Positions 23,712 to 31,128 of a stretch of 32,375 nucleotides of DNA are shown in pieces. Each line of letters opens with the position of its first letter. The first letter of the stretch is position 1. The position numbers and the translations under genes are program-made. The DNA is from Rhodocyclaceae bacterium (lineage in GTDB: Bacteria; Pseudomonadota; Gammaproteobacteria; Burkholderiales; Rhodocyclaceae), in the NCBI GenBank assembly GCA_028714035.1, contig JAQTNA010000042.1:1-32375 (forward strand). Reading direction: 5' to 3'. The notes beneath the pieces are model-generated. The model saw only the letters and a program-made list of their open reading frames with translations. It did no database searches and was not told the origin of the DNA.

Positions 23712-25427
23712 CTAAACATCCACCAACCCAGCTCCCACGCTGACCGGTGGCGCAGCCTCCGGTATATTCGCTTCTGCGGTAGCAGTAGCAAGAGGTTCTG
23801 GGGTAATAGCTGCCTGTGTACGTTCTGCCCGCACGGGCGAGGTATAACAAAATCGGGCAAGAGAGCCGGGAATTGAGAGAACGCCGCAGGCTTTGGGCAA
23901 ATTCATGAACATGTTGGTGTCGATGTAGTAGCGTTCCGCCATTCGGACGGATCGCTCATCCTCGAAAGTTTCAGATAGCACAATGTTCTTCTCGATTTTC
24001 CGGATTTCGTCATCTACCAAAACGGTGCCGGTGGACTTGGAAAGCCACTCGGCAGTGTCCGGGTCTTTGATGGCGTAGGAGATTTGCACGGCACAGTTTT
24101 CCATGACCGAACCCTTGACGCTTTCCGCGTCCAGGTCCGCCGGACAGTCGGATAGATCCTGAAGGGACTGAAAAGCCAGAATGCAATGCAAACCCCACCC
24201 GGCAGATGCCCCAAGCGAAATCATGAACGGGCGGGAAATGTGAACCTTGAACTCATCGGCCATCACGGTGATGGTACGATTCTGCATGGTCTGGTCGCGG
24301 TTCTTGGCAAGGAACAACAGGCGCAGCAGAATCATTTTCTGGGCGCGCAGCAGGCGGGGATTGATCATGTCGCCCACCACGTATAGGCACCCTCCTTCTT
24401 GCTCACCAGCGGCAATATCCAGCCCACCTTTGTGATTCAGTGCCGGCAGTTCCGCAATCTCGGCAAGATATGCCATGAATGCGGGTGCTGCCTCTGCCCA
24501 GGCGTCGCCATTTGCTGCCAAAGCATCCCGCGCCGTTGCCTCTGGATGAGCGGCAAGCCAAACAGCACATTGGCGCGCGGCCTTGCGGTCAGCCAGACGG
24601 TAGAAGTCGGCGGCTTCACCTTTTTCGGTTAATCCGAAACCGCCAATCAGCATGTTTTCGATCGTTTCCGCATCGCAGTTCTTGAATATGTTCGTTTGTG
24701 GTGGAGCAGACTGGCGAAGGTCAAGGAAGCGATAAGGCAAGCCGGACTGGTCACATGCCGCCTTGAAGATATGTGGCATCCAGGCATCCACTTTCGGGTC
24801 AAGGATGACCACATATTCGCCAGCTGCAATCGCTTGGGAAAGCAGAATTTGCGCAGCCACGCCCTTGCCTGCACGTGTTCTGCCGGTGAGCAGAATGTGG
24901 GATATTTTCCAGGTTTCGTAATCGAATCGAAGGGGGGCTTCCTTTTCATCCAGGCCCAGAAAAATGCCATGCTTTGATGCGCTGGAAAAATACGAAGCAG
25001 GATTGTATGCAGGAATTTCATCAGGCAGGAATTTGTGAATCTCCCGAACGTCCGTGCGCTTGTTACGCTCCAGTCTGGATGTCTTGGTCAGCTTTTTCTT
25101 GGCGATTTCCAGCCCGTGAACGCCATGGCGCAGCCATCCAAACACCCCGACAACGGCAATAAACATGGCGACGAAATACAGACCGCTATCAAGCGGGCTG
25201 ATGCTGATTTCCAGGCTGGCCTTTGAAGCAAGAATAGGTGCCGCCTGCATGGCAAGAAATGGCAATGCTGAAAATGTGGCCAAAGCAAGCAAAAACGGTT
25301 TGAGCACACCACCATCTTCGGCATTGAAAGCCAGAATTGCGAGCCCTGCGAGTAACCCGAAGAGATAACCGTGCTTGATGATGGCCACAGCAGTGAGCAG
25401 CAGTTTTACGATGAGCATGGATAACAT
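23712..25427 (-). CDS. VirD4/TraG-like coupling protein (MobB-like)
   Basis: This 571-residue protein is a type IV secretion coupling ATPase, which brings the relaxase-bound DNA to the secretion pore. Two or three membrane helices occupy residues about 5-33, 43-62 and 82-99. The ATPase part has Walker A TGRTRAGKG at 181-189 and the Walker B segment ITVMADEF, followed by GLHCILAFQSLQDLSD typical of the family. The C-terminal tail is Ala/Pro/Glu-rich. The ATG at 25427 begins the membrane anchor, with AGGA about 11 nt upstream. The same frame stays open about 780 nt further upstream, but that stretch is structured non-coding DNA. Together with the MOBC-type relaxase gene it resembles the CloDF13 mobB-mobC arrangement. 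Confidence 0.85.
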   Translation of the reverse strand: MLSMLIVKLLLTAVAIIKHGYLFGLLAGLAILAFNAEDGGVLKPFLLALATFSALPFLAMQAAPILASKASLEISISPLDSGLYFVAMFIAVVGVFGWLRHGVHGLEIAKKKLTKTSRLERNKRTDVREIHKFLPDEIPAYNPASYFSSASKHGIFLGLDEKEAPLRFDYETWKISHILLTGRTRAGKGVAAQILLSQAIAAGEYVVILDPKVDAWMPHIFKAACDQSGLPYRFLDLRQSAPPQTNIFKNCDAETIENMLIGGFGLTEKGEAADFYRLADRKAARQCAVWLAAHPEATARDALAANGDAWAEAAPAFMAYLAEIAELPALNHKGGLDIAAGEQEGGCLYVVGDMINPRLLRAQKMILLRLLFLAKNRDQTMQNRTITVMADEFKVHISRPFMISLGASAGWGLHCILAFQSLQDLSDCPADLDAESVKGSVMENCAVQISYAIKDPDTAEWLSKSTGTVLVDDEIRKIEKNIVLSETFEDERSVRMAERYYIDTNMFMNLPKACGVLSIPGSLARFCYTSPVRAERTQAAITPEPLATATAEANIPEAAPPVSVGAGLVDV

Positions 25428-26234
25428 GGGATGAATTCCTTTGAGTGATATGTATGTATATCCCCTATGGGCGAAATGGAACGGTACAGGTCGGGTTTGA
25501 CCCTGGGGGCCACACCGATTTTTCGGCAAGCCCATAGGCGAGGCGAACAAAATCGAGGGTGGGACAAGGCGAAGGGTGCTTCTTTTTGCACCCGTCTTGC
25601 CGCAGTCTCCGAAGGAGCGCCGAAGGCCGACTGAGGACGGGGGGGCCGCAAGTGAATTTCGGGATGGCGCATAGCGACACGCCCGAAATAGTCGCCCCCA
25701 AGGGCGATGATCACGCAGTGGGGGTGCTTGCACCCCGCCTTCCCGACCGACGAATTTGCGGCCGGGCACCCCTTTCACGGGGGAGCAAAGCGAACAAACG
25801 AAGCCGCCAGGCGGAGTGCGTGAGCGTCTTGCTCCCGTCGTGCGGCAGCACGACCAAGGAACCCATGGAGCCGAAGGCGAAATGGGTGAGGAGTGGAACG
25901 AAGTGGAGCGACGAAGAGGAAGGCCACAGCCGACCTCCGACGCAGCCCTGAAAGGGGTGCCCGGCCGCGAAGCGGGCGGGAGGGAAGGCGCCAAAAGCAA
26001 CGAAAGGATCAGAACCGGGCGTCCAGCACGGCAAGGCAAGGAAGCGGCCCTAGCCGCCGCCCATGAGGCGCTTGCCTGATCTGACCCTGAAGGCGCAGGG
26101 ACGGCTTTATCGTCCCGCAGGAATTTGACCTGTGGCCATGAAACCTGTGCAGCAGGCGTGTTCATGTAAAAACACGGCCTCCGACACGTCAGCTGACAGG
26201 TCATGACTGATTTTTCTGCAAGACGTGCATGCCA
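25428..26234. other. GC-rich structured non-coding region, candidate oriT
   Basis: About 800 bp lie between the interrupted small gene and the coupling-protein gene. Open frames exist on both strands but none looks like protein. Many inverted repeats are present: GGGTGC/GCACCC (25574-25593), ATTTCGGG/CCCGAAAT (25656-25689), GGGGTGC/GCACCCC (25721-25736), GGGACG/CGTCCC (26098-26116), CGTGTT/AACACG (26157-26176) and the palindromes GTCAGCTGAC (26188-26197) and GTCATGAC (26200-26207). Position between relaxase and coupling-protein genes makes it the best candidate for the transfer origin. Confidence 0.5.
25758..25968. repeat. Multi-branched inverted-repeat structure
   Basis: A perfect 20-bp inverted repeat (25758-25777 with 25949-25968, core GGCCGGGCACCCCTTTCA) encloses 171 bp. 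Inside are a GGGAGCAA/TTGCTCCC stem (25781-25788, 25829-25836) capped by CCGCCAGGCGG (25804-25814), a 7-bp hairpin GTCGTGC-GGCA-GCACGAC (25837-25854) and an ACCCAT/ATGGGT stem (25861-25866, 25882-25887) capped by GCCGAAGGC (25870-25878). The set folds without conflict into one closing stem with at least three arms. Weaker pairing extends the outer stem on both sides. Confidence 0.65.
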
Positions 26235-26444
26235 TTATTTGGCGGGAATCGATCTGAACGCGGCAAGGATTTCTTCATCGGTCGCGTCCAGAATTCCGGC
26301 CTTTTCTGCAATCTCGGCGATTTGCATTTTGCGCTTCTCATGCCGTTCAGCTTGCAGAATTTGGGCTTCGATCTGCTCACGCTTCTTTATAGACTCGGCA
26401 CGAATTATACGTGATTTTAATGCGTGGAACTTGTAAAATGTCGC

Positions 26445-27016
26445 ATGGAAAAAGAAGACGCCCGCAAGCAGTCGCGAGAAGTACTGCATGAGAGACGGAA
26501 ACAAGTCATCCGGATGCACCGCAAAGGGATGCCGGTGATGCAGATTGTTGAGCACAGCGGCCTCAGTTGGTCTGCCGTGAACGCTGCGATCACCGCTTAT
26601 TCGACTGCGGGGGCGGCGGCACTTAAACCAGCTGCGCGCGGCAAGAGACCGGGCAGTGGTCGTACGTTGAGCGAATCGCAAGAGATCGCCATTCGGCAAA
26701 TCATCTGTGACAAGCGCCCCGAGCAACTGAAGATGGAATTTGCACTTTGGAACCGGGCTGCCGTCATGCAACTGATTGAGAGCGAATGCGGAATCAAGTT
26801 GTCAGTGCGCGGCGTGGGCAACTACCTCAAGCGTTGGGGATTCACCCCACAAAAGCCGATCAAGAAGGCGTATGAGCAACGCCCTGAGGCTGTGCAGGCA
26901 TGGCTTGATGAGGAATACCCCGAGATTGAGAAACGCGCCAAGTCCGAGGATGCCGAGATTCACTGGGGAGATGAAACGGCGGTGGTGAACACCGATGTAC
27001 GGGGCCGCTGCTACGC
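26445..27016 (+). pseudogene. IS630 transposase, 5' part
   Basis: About 190 residues of an IS630-family transposase from an ATG at 26445. The N-terminal helix-turn-helix reads RKGMPVMQIVEHSGLSWSAV, and the first catalytic Asp lies in the IHWGDETAV motif. The frame breaks at 27016, inside the VRGRCYA segment, where the IS3 element begins. A GTG at 26424 would add a few residues but lies at the element edge. Confidence 0.85.
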
Positions 27017-27079
27017 TGAGGTAGGCTGGAAAAAATGGAGTCCAACGTTTCTGTAAAATCATGGGAACGGAGGACGAAG

Positions 27080-27382
27080 ATGGAACGATTACCAAGAGGG
27101 GTTTACAGCCCTGAATTTCGGGAGCAGGCAGTTCGCCTGCATGAAGTTGACGGGTTAACGGTGCCGGAAGTGGCGAAGCGCTTGTCTTTGCCGCAGGGGA
27201 CGCTGAAGAATTGGGTCTATGCGGCCCGCCAAGGCAAACTGGCTACGGTGGGCAAGAATCAGAAGCCCCTGACTGAGCTGGAAATGGAATTGGCGCGGGT
27301 CAAGCGCGAACTGGCCGAAGTCAAGATGGAGCGCGATCTGTTAAAAAAGGCGGCGGCCTACTTCGCGAAGGAGTCGCGGTGA
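27080..27382 (+). CDS. IS3-family OrfA
   Basis: This 100-residue protein has the helix-turn-helix of IS3 OrfA (YSPEFREQAVRLHEVDGLTV, followed by PEVAKRLSLPQGTLKNWV), then a leucine-zipper-like segment ending in ERDLLKKAAAYFAKE. It binds the element ends. ATG 27080 has GGAGG 7 nt upstream. The slippery sequence AAAAAAG at 27343-27349 lies in the LLKKA codons; a -1 shift there enters an open frame leading into orfB, giving the OrfAB transposase. Confidence 0.93.
   Translation: MERLPRGVYSPEFREQAVRLHEVDGLTVPEVAKRLSLPQGTLKNWVYAARQGKLATVGKNQKPLTELEMELARVKRELAEVKMERDLLKKAAAYFAKESR
27343..27349 (+). promoter_or_regulatory. Programmed -1 frameshift site of the IS3 element
   Basis: AAAAAAG is read as A-AAA-AAG in the orfA frame. 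After a -1 slip there is no stop codon before orfB. This is the classical IS3-family site for making the fused OrfAB transposase. Confidence 0.8.
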
Positions 27383-28254
27383 AGTACGGTCGAATGGAAG
27401 AATGGCGACAGCAGTACCCGGTGGCGGTGATGTGCCGTGTTTTTGACGTATCCGAAAGTGGCTACCATGCCTGGCGGGATCGCCCCCTGTCACGACGGGC
27501 ACAAGAGAATGCGCGCCTTGAGGTTGAGATTCGAGCTGCGCACCAGCGGACTCGCGAAACCTGTGGCCCGGAGCGGCTGCAAAGCGACTTGGCGGACCAT
27601 GGGATTCGGGTGGGCGTAGACCGCATCAAGCGCATCCGGAAGAAACTGGGACTACGCTGCAAACAGAAACGGAAATTCAGGGTGACCACCGATTCCAAAC
27701 ATAACCTGCCCGTGGCGCCGAATCTGCTGGGCCGGAACTTCGCCGTATCGGCACCTAACCGGGCGTGGGTGAGCGACATCACCTACATTTGCACCGACGA
27801 GGGCTGGCTGTATCTGGCCGGTCTGAAAGATTTGTTCAATGGCGAACTGGTCGGTTACGCCATGAGCGAGCGGATGACCAAAAGCCTGGTCATGCAGGCG
27901 CTGTTCCGGGGCGTTTCGTCCAAACGCCCCGCCAAGGGACTGATTCTCCATTCCGACCGGGGCAGCCAGTACTGTGCATACGATTACCAGAAATTGCTGA
28001 AGCAGTTTGGTATGACGGCCTCCATGAGTCGCAAGGGAGATTGCTGGGATAATGCACCAATGGAAAGCTTCTGGGGCACGCTCAAAAATGAGCTGGTTCA
28101 CCATCGGCGCTACCGCACCCGAGCACAGGCAATACAGGAGATCACCGAGTACATCGAGATCTTCTACAACCGGCAGCGGAAACAGGCTCGCCTTGGCTAC
28201 CTGTCACCTGCCGTATTCACGCAGCGATACTATGAAAATTTGCTCGCTGCTTAA
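27379..28254 (+). CDS. IS3-family OrfB (DDE transposase)
   Basis: The 291-residue catalytic part of an IS3 transposase. The DDE triad is visible in WVSDITYI, LHSDRGSQY and PMESFWGTLKNE, preceded by the HTH_21-type region (RRAQENARLEVEIRAAH). The GTG at 27379 overlaps the orfA stop as GTGA and has AAGGAG 5 nt upstream, so OrfB can also be made alone by coupled translation. The gene is intact and the copy may be active. Confidence 0.93.
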   Translation: MKYGRMEEWRQQYPVAVMCRVFDVSESGYHAWRDRPLSRRAQENARLEVEIRAAHQRTRETCGPERLQSDLADHGIRVGVDRIKRIRKKLGLRCKQKRKFRVTTDSKHNLPVAPNLLGRNFAVSAPNRAWVSDITYICTDEGWLYLAGLKDLFNGELVGYAMSERMTKSLVMQALFRGVSSKRPAKGLILHSDRGSQYCAYDYQKLLKQFGMTASMSRKGDCWDNAPMESFWGTLKNELVHHRRYRTRAQAIQEITEYIEIFYNRQRKQARLGYLSPAVFTQRYYENLLAA

Positions 28255-28287
28255 CCCGTTGGACTCCACTATTGCCAACCGGCCTCA

Positions 28288-28560
28288 AACTTGCGTGTCC
28301 ATCACAGCAAGCCGGTCAAGGCTTGGGTCGAGGAGCATAAAGACAAGATCGAACTGTTCTATCTACCCAGCTACAGCCCAGAACTCAACCCGGAAGAACG
28401 GCTCAACGCCGATTTGAAGAACGCGCTTTATACAAAGGTTCCAGTACGCACCAAGGCCAAGCTGAAAGCTGCCGCAACCGAACACATGCAGTCGTTGGAA
28501 AAATCACCTGAGCGGGTGAAAAAGTTCTTCCAGGATCCGCGCGTAAAGTATGCGGCGTGA
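28288..28560 (+). pseudogene. IS630 transposase, 3' part
   Basis: The frame resumes at the NLRVHHSKPVKAWVEE segment and contains the third catalytic residue in SPELNPEERLN, ending RVKYAA. The residue before NLRVHH should be the second catalytic Asp; here the codon belongs to the IS3 end, so the DDE triad is broken. About 59 residues are missing between the two fragments. Confidence 0.85.
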
Positions 28561-28609
28561 ATCACGGATAAATCTGGCCGGATCAATAGTAATGTTTCGA
28601 GTTTCATGG

Positions 28610-28837
28610 TTATTTCCCTACGCTATTTGGCTGTTCATCGGGTGTACGTTCTGGCATTTCGTTCGAGGGTGATTTGAGTATCGGCATGGAAAGTTTTGGT
28701 TTCTTTTCATGCAGGGTCACACCGCCTGCCAGAAGAATGTCGGCTCCATTTTCGTAGATGAACCAGGCAATTCCGGCCAGCGAAAACACAAGCAACAAGC
28801 GGAAATAGCCAAAGGATGAATTCCGATTTTTAGTCAT
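28610..28837 (-). CDS. Small single-span membrane protein of the relaxase operon
   Basis: I do not recognise this 75-residue protein. One membrane helix lies at residues about 12-27 (FRLLLVFSLAGIAWFIY), after a basic N-terminus MTKNRN. The C-terminal half is polar and Pro-rich. The ATG at 28837 overlaps the relaxase-like gene by 8 nt and has AGGAGGGG 6 nt upstream. Its stop lies 2 nt before the interrupted small gene. Linkage suggests a mobilization accessory role. Confidence 0.7.
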   Translation of the reverse strand: MTKNRNSSFGYFRLLLVFSLAGIAWFIYENGADILLAGGVTLHEKKPKLSMPILKSPSNEMPERTPDEQPNSVGK

Positions 28838-29597
28838 TTGATGCCCCTCCTGCCTGCATATCCAGGGAAGGCGAAGCAATCGGTAAGGTCGGCCATTCGG
28901 ATAGATTGAAAAATCCGAATCGGGCACGGTGACGCTCGGTAATTTCCACATATTCACCTGCCACTTTGATTGTTTTGACGTTGTGGAACGCACCACGGAT
29001 CAGGTCTGCCTGACCGCTGGGGCTTATATAGTGAACAGCCTGGTAGCGCTGAGCTTTGATATCTTGCAAAGTTGCAGCAATGCTTTTCGAATAGCGTTTT
29101 GGCGTTTTGACATGGCGTTCGATTTCGACGCTCACGATCTGGCCATCTGAAGTAGTTACCAAAGCGTCTGGAACTTTGAGGAAACCAGCGCCGTATAGTG
29201 CCTTTCCTGGCTTCCATTCGAGCCATCCAGCGGCCTCCGCCATGAGTCTTGCCAGTTGGGTGTCGGTGTGATGCGAAATGTAGGCAGGATTGATGCTGGC
29301 TACGCCATCAAAACTTCGCCCACCGAACTGGCTGGCGACGGCAAGACCATGGCTTGTTATGCCATATACGCTAATCTTACGAATGCCCGAGTCCACAATC
29401 CCCGCTGTGATTTCTTTATCTCTTTCAAGCTGCTTGAGCGTTGATAGTGTCCCAGGGCGGGCACATTGGAGCAGCAGACAGGCAATTTCGGTAGTTGTCC
29501 AAACCTCGCCCGAAGCCAAAAAATCCAAAATGATACGACGCTTTGCTTTTACTCTGTCCTTGATCTCTTGCGGTGATAGGTTGAATGGTGAAGCCAT
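28830..29597 (-). CDS. mobC: MOBC/Replic_Relax-like mobilization relaxase
   Basis: This 255-residue protein looks like the MOBC-type relaxases such as CloDF13 MobC, which are related to restriction endonucleases and lack the usual histidine-hydrophobe-histidine motif. Residues 20-90 form a winged helix (TTTEIACLLLQCARPGTLST, then YGITSHGLAV). Residues 140-200 carry VPDALV (Pro143, Asp144) and VSVEIERHVKTPKRY (Glu158, Glu160), a PD-(D/E)-like site. Size fits. The ATG at 29597 has AGGAGG about 5 nt upstream. It heads an operon with the small membrane protein and the interrupted gene, and the coupling protein follows. The alternative is a non-catalytic Replic_Relax accessory protein. Confidence 0.65.
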   Translation of the reverse strand: MASPFNLSPQEIKDRVKAKRRIILDFLASGEVWTTTEIACLLLQCARPGTLSTLKQLERDKEITAGIVDSGIRKISVYGITSHGLAVASQFGGRSFDGVASINPAYISHHTDTQLARLMAEAAGWLEWKPGKALYGAGFLKVPDALVTTSDGQIVSVEIERHVKTPKRYSKSIAATLQDIKAQRYQAVHYISPSGQADLIRGAFHNVKTIKVAGEYVEITERHRARFGFFNLSEWPTLPIASPSLDMQAGGASND

Positions 29598-29659
29598 AAA
29601 CCCTCCTGACAATGTGGCAGCGGCGTTTTGCCGCGCCTTATATCTGTATATCTAGCGGT

Positions 29660-29702
29660 AACGAAAACAAAGGGGGCCTGCACCCAAGATGGGGTGCAGG
29701 CC
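29660..29702 (-). terminator. Intrinsic terminator of the replication block
   Basis: An 11-bp perfect stem (29675-29685 with 29692-29702, GGCCTGCACCC/GGGTGCAGGCC) with loop AAGATG is followed on the minus strand by CCCTTTGTTTTC. It begins 18 nt after the stop of the putative replication gene and separates that operon from the relaxase operon. Confidence 0.85.
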
Positions 29703-29719
29703 TTGGTGAGAAACACCAT

Positions 29720-30679
29720 TTAGGGCAATTCAACCCATACGCCTGACTCGATCAGAGCCAATGCTTTCAGTGCATCAACTCCACTTACGCTCCCGTCCGG
29801 AAATGAAATTGTGCCGTTAGGATTGATATGAGCAATTTTTCCGCCTGGCGTACGAAAATTTTGTCCATGCAGTGCCATCAACCGTGTCCATCCATTTTTC
29901 ATTTCTGCGATAGCTTCATTTTGTTCTTGCTCGGCAAAACCCGCAGGGCGCGTCACAAGGCCAAGTGATGCCCGTTTGCAGAGATAAACAGCGTAAGCCT
30001 CGGGCGATTTTGTCCCTCCCTTCTCGGCCGCCTCTCGCCATGCCGCACCCGCCCATTGCGCTTGCTCTTTAGTGGCGTTTCCTAGCTTTTTGGAGAGATC
30101 AGACAACATCGTCACCAACACAGACGGATTTCCTGCTGCTAACAAAAACACATCAAGAATGCCGCTCACCACTTCAGATCCATGCGATTTTGGATCAGAT
30201 GTAGGTGTGTGAATATGGTTAGAGTTAGAGTTAGGAGGCTCCCCATCGCTGGGGTATGGATACCCTATCGATGCTCTATCGATGCCATTTTCTTCAAGGA
30301 GCTGCAGATAAGGGCCACGCCAGGCTTCTGGCATCGCAGCAACCTCCTCGATGGCGATTTTCCTTAACTTAGGAGAGAACGCACCGGCCGTGCTGTTATG
30401 ATTCCACCAAATTTTGACCCAGACGAATCCTGTGTTTTCTTCAAAATCGACCTTATTTAGGTCACGAAGTCGGGCGAGAACAGATAAAAACTGTTCCGCT
30501 GTCCATCCCATTTCTGCCCCAGCAACTCGCCAGACGAGGCGGTAAACACCGCCGATGTTGGATGATGGAGAGGTCAAAAGGTACAGTAGAGAAGATTTCT
30601 CTTCTTGGGTAATTTCGGCGAGGTCAGGGTCACGCCAGAATCCGTCCCGGACCACTCGTTGCCGCCCGGTCGCACTCAT
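29720..30679 (-). CDS. Putative replication protein, winged-helix N-terminus
   Basis: This 319-residue protein is probably a replication or primosome component. Residues about 10-100 (DGFWRDPDLAEITQEEKSSL, then the IGGVYRLVWRVAGAEMG run and WVKIWWNHN) resemble the winged-helix N-terminus of phage replisome organisers and DnaD-like proteins. A polar linker (residues 145-175, Ser/Asn/Pro-rich) and a helical C-terminal half follow. The ATG overlaps the previous stop as ATGA. It is last in a three-gene operon and ends at a strong terminator. I cannot name the family, and a role in replication is inferred from the N-terminal pattern and context. Confidence 0.6.
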   Translation of the reverse strand: MSATGRQRVVRDGFWRDPDLAEITQEEKSSLLYLLTSPSSNIGGVYRLVWRVAGAEMGWTAEQFLSVLARLRDLNKVDFEENTGFVWVKIWWNHNSTAGAFSPKLRKIAIEEVAAMPEAWRGPYLQLLEENGIDRASIGYPYPSDGEPPNSNSNHIHTPTSDPKSHGSEVVSGILDVFLLAAGNPSVLVTMLSDLSKKLGNATKEQAQWAGAAWREAAEKGGTKSPEAYAVYLCKRASLGLVTRPAGFAEQEQNEAIAEMKNGWTRLMALHGQNFRTPGGKIAHINPNGTISFPDGSVSGVDALKALALIESGVWVELP

Positions 30680-31128
30680 GATGACACCCCCAAAAACAAA
30701 TCACCCATCAAAAAATGACGTACTTGCCGGTCGACCTGCATTTGAGCCGCACGGCGCGTTAACCCCTGCTTTTTCGCCATTTCTGCTGTGTTCAGACCGG
30801 CCATGACGGACTCGGTTTGTGGATCAAGCTCGCAGCACCTCCACTGCTCGATCACATTCTGTGAGGCAGCGCAAATTTCGAAGAAGAATAAGCAACGGTC
30901 CTCATCAATATTATCAAGACTGACAAATCCGGCAGGAATGGCCGCCCGCACCAGCACCCGCCTTACCCCCACCAAAATCCAACCGGCACTAAATTGACGC
31001 CTTCGCCGCTGAGCGCGTTCCATTAAAATCCATCCAACACTTACGCCTTCATCTAGGTCTGCGCCAACGCTTCGCGCGACCGCCTGCAGGGAGGGAATAA
31101 TTTCCTCAAACTTGAATGCATTCGTCAT
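30676..31128 (-). CDS. Unrecognised protein with C-terminal helix-turn-helix
   Basis: I do not recognise this 150-residue protein. A helix-turn-helix-like segment lies near the C-terminus (LNTAEMAKKQGLTRRAAQMQ, residues about 113-132). The central region is basic (ERAQRRRRQFSAGWI). The ATG at 31128 has AGGAG 7 nt upstream and overlaps the AlpA-like stop as ATGA; its stop overlaps the replication gene in the same way. It probably acts with those two genes in control of excision or replication. Confidence 0.7.
   Translation of the reverse strand: MTNAFKFEEIIPSLQAVARSVGADLDEGVSVGWILMERAQRRRRQFSAGWILVGVRRVLVRAAIPAGFVSLDNIDEDRCLFFFEICAASQNVIEQWRCCELDPQTESVMAGLNTAEMAKKQGLTRRAAQMQVDRQVRHFLMGDLFLGVSS

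Larger units (their letters stand above)
27017..28287 (+). mobile_element. IS3-family element
   Basis: The element is 1,271 bp. Its ends are TGAGG...CCTCA with imperfect inverted repeats of 31 bp, 25 of which match and whose inner 12 (TGGAGTCCAACG) are perfect. It carries orfA and orfB with a -1 frameshift site. No target duplication flanks it, and the host IS630 sequence lacks about 180 bp at the junction. An adjacent deletion after or during insertion is the simplest explanation. Confidence 0.88.
26408..28568 (+). mobile_element. IS630-family element, itself interrupted
   Basis: The ends TACGTGATT (26408) and the complement TCCGTGATT (ending 28568) form inverted repeats, and a TA dinucleotide flanks both sides (26406-26407 and 28569-28570), as IS630/Tc1-type elements require. 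An IS3 element occupies 27017-28287 and about 180 bp of the middle of the transposase gene are gone. The copy cannot encode active transposase. Confidence 0.85.
26235..28607 (-). pseudogene. Small helical mobilization-operon gene interrupted by IS630
   Basis: The 5' part (28607-28569) encodes MKLETLLLIRPDL. The 3' part (26405-26235) encodes 56 residues starting IRAESIKKREQIEAQILQAE and ending ILAAFRSIPAK. Removing the IS630 element and one copy of its duplicated TA joins them in frame to a 69-residue, charged, probably coiled-coil protein. The ATG at 28607 lies 2 nt after the upstream stop and has AGGGAA as ribosome site, so it was the third gene of the relaxase operon. It resembles small accessory DNA-binding proteins of mobilization systems in size and charge only; no family is recognised. 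Confidence 0.75.

Noticed and set aside
25574-25736. Hairpins GGGTGC/GCACCC and GGGGTGC/GCACCCC as transcription terminators
   Set aside because: The T-run of the first is in its loop and not after the stem, and the second has none on either strand; they fit better as parts of the structured region.
25428-26204. N-terminal extension of the coupling protein by about 260 codons
   Set aside because: The extra part is Pro/Arg/Ser-rich without domain character, the region is full of inverted repeats, and the ATG at 25427 begins a natural membrane anchor.
27017-28287. Target-site duplication around the IS3 element
   Set aside because: The bases on the two sides do not match in 3-5 bp, and host IS630 sequence is missing at the junction.
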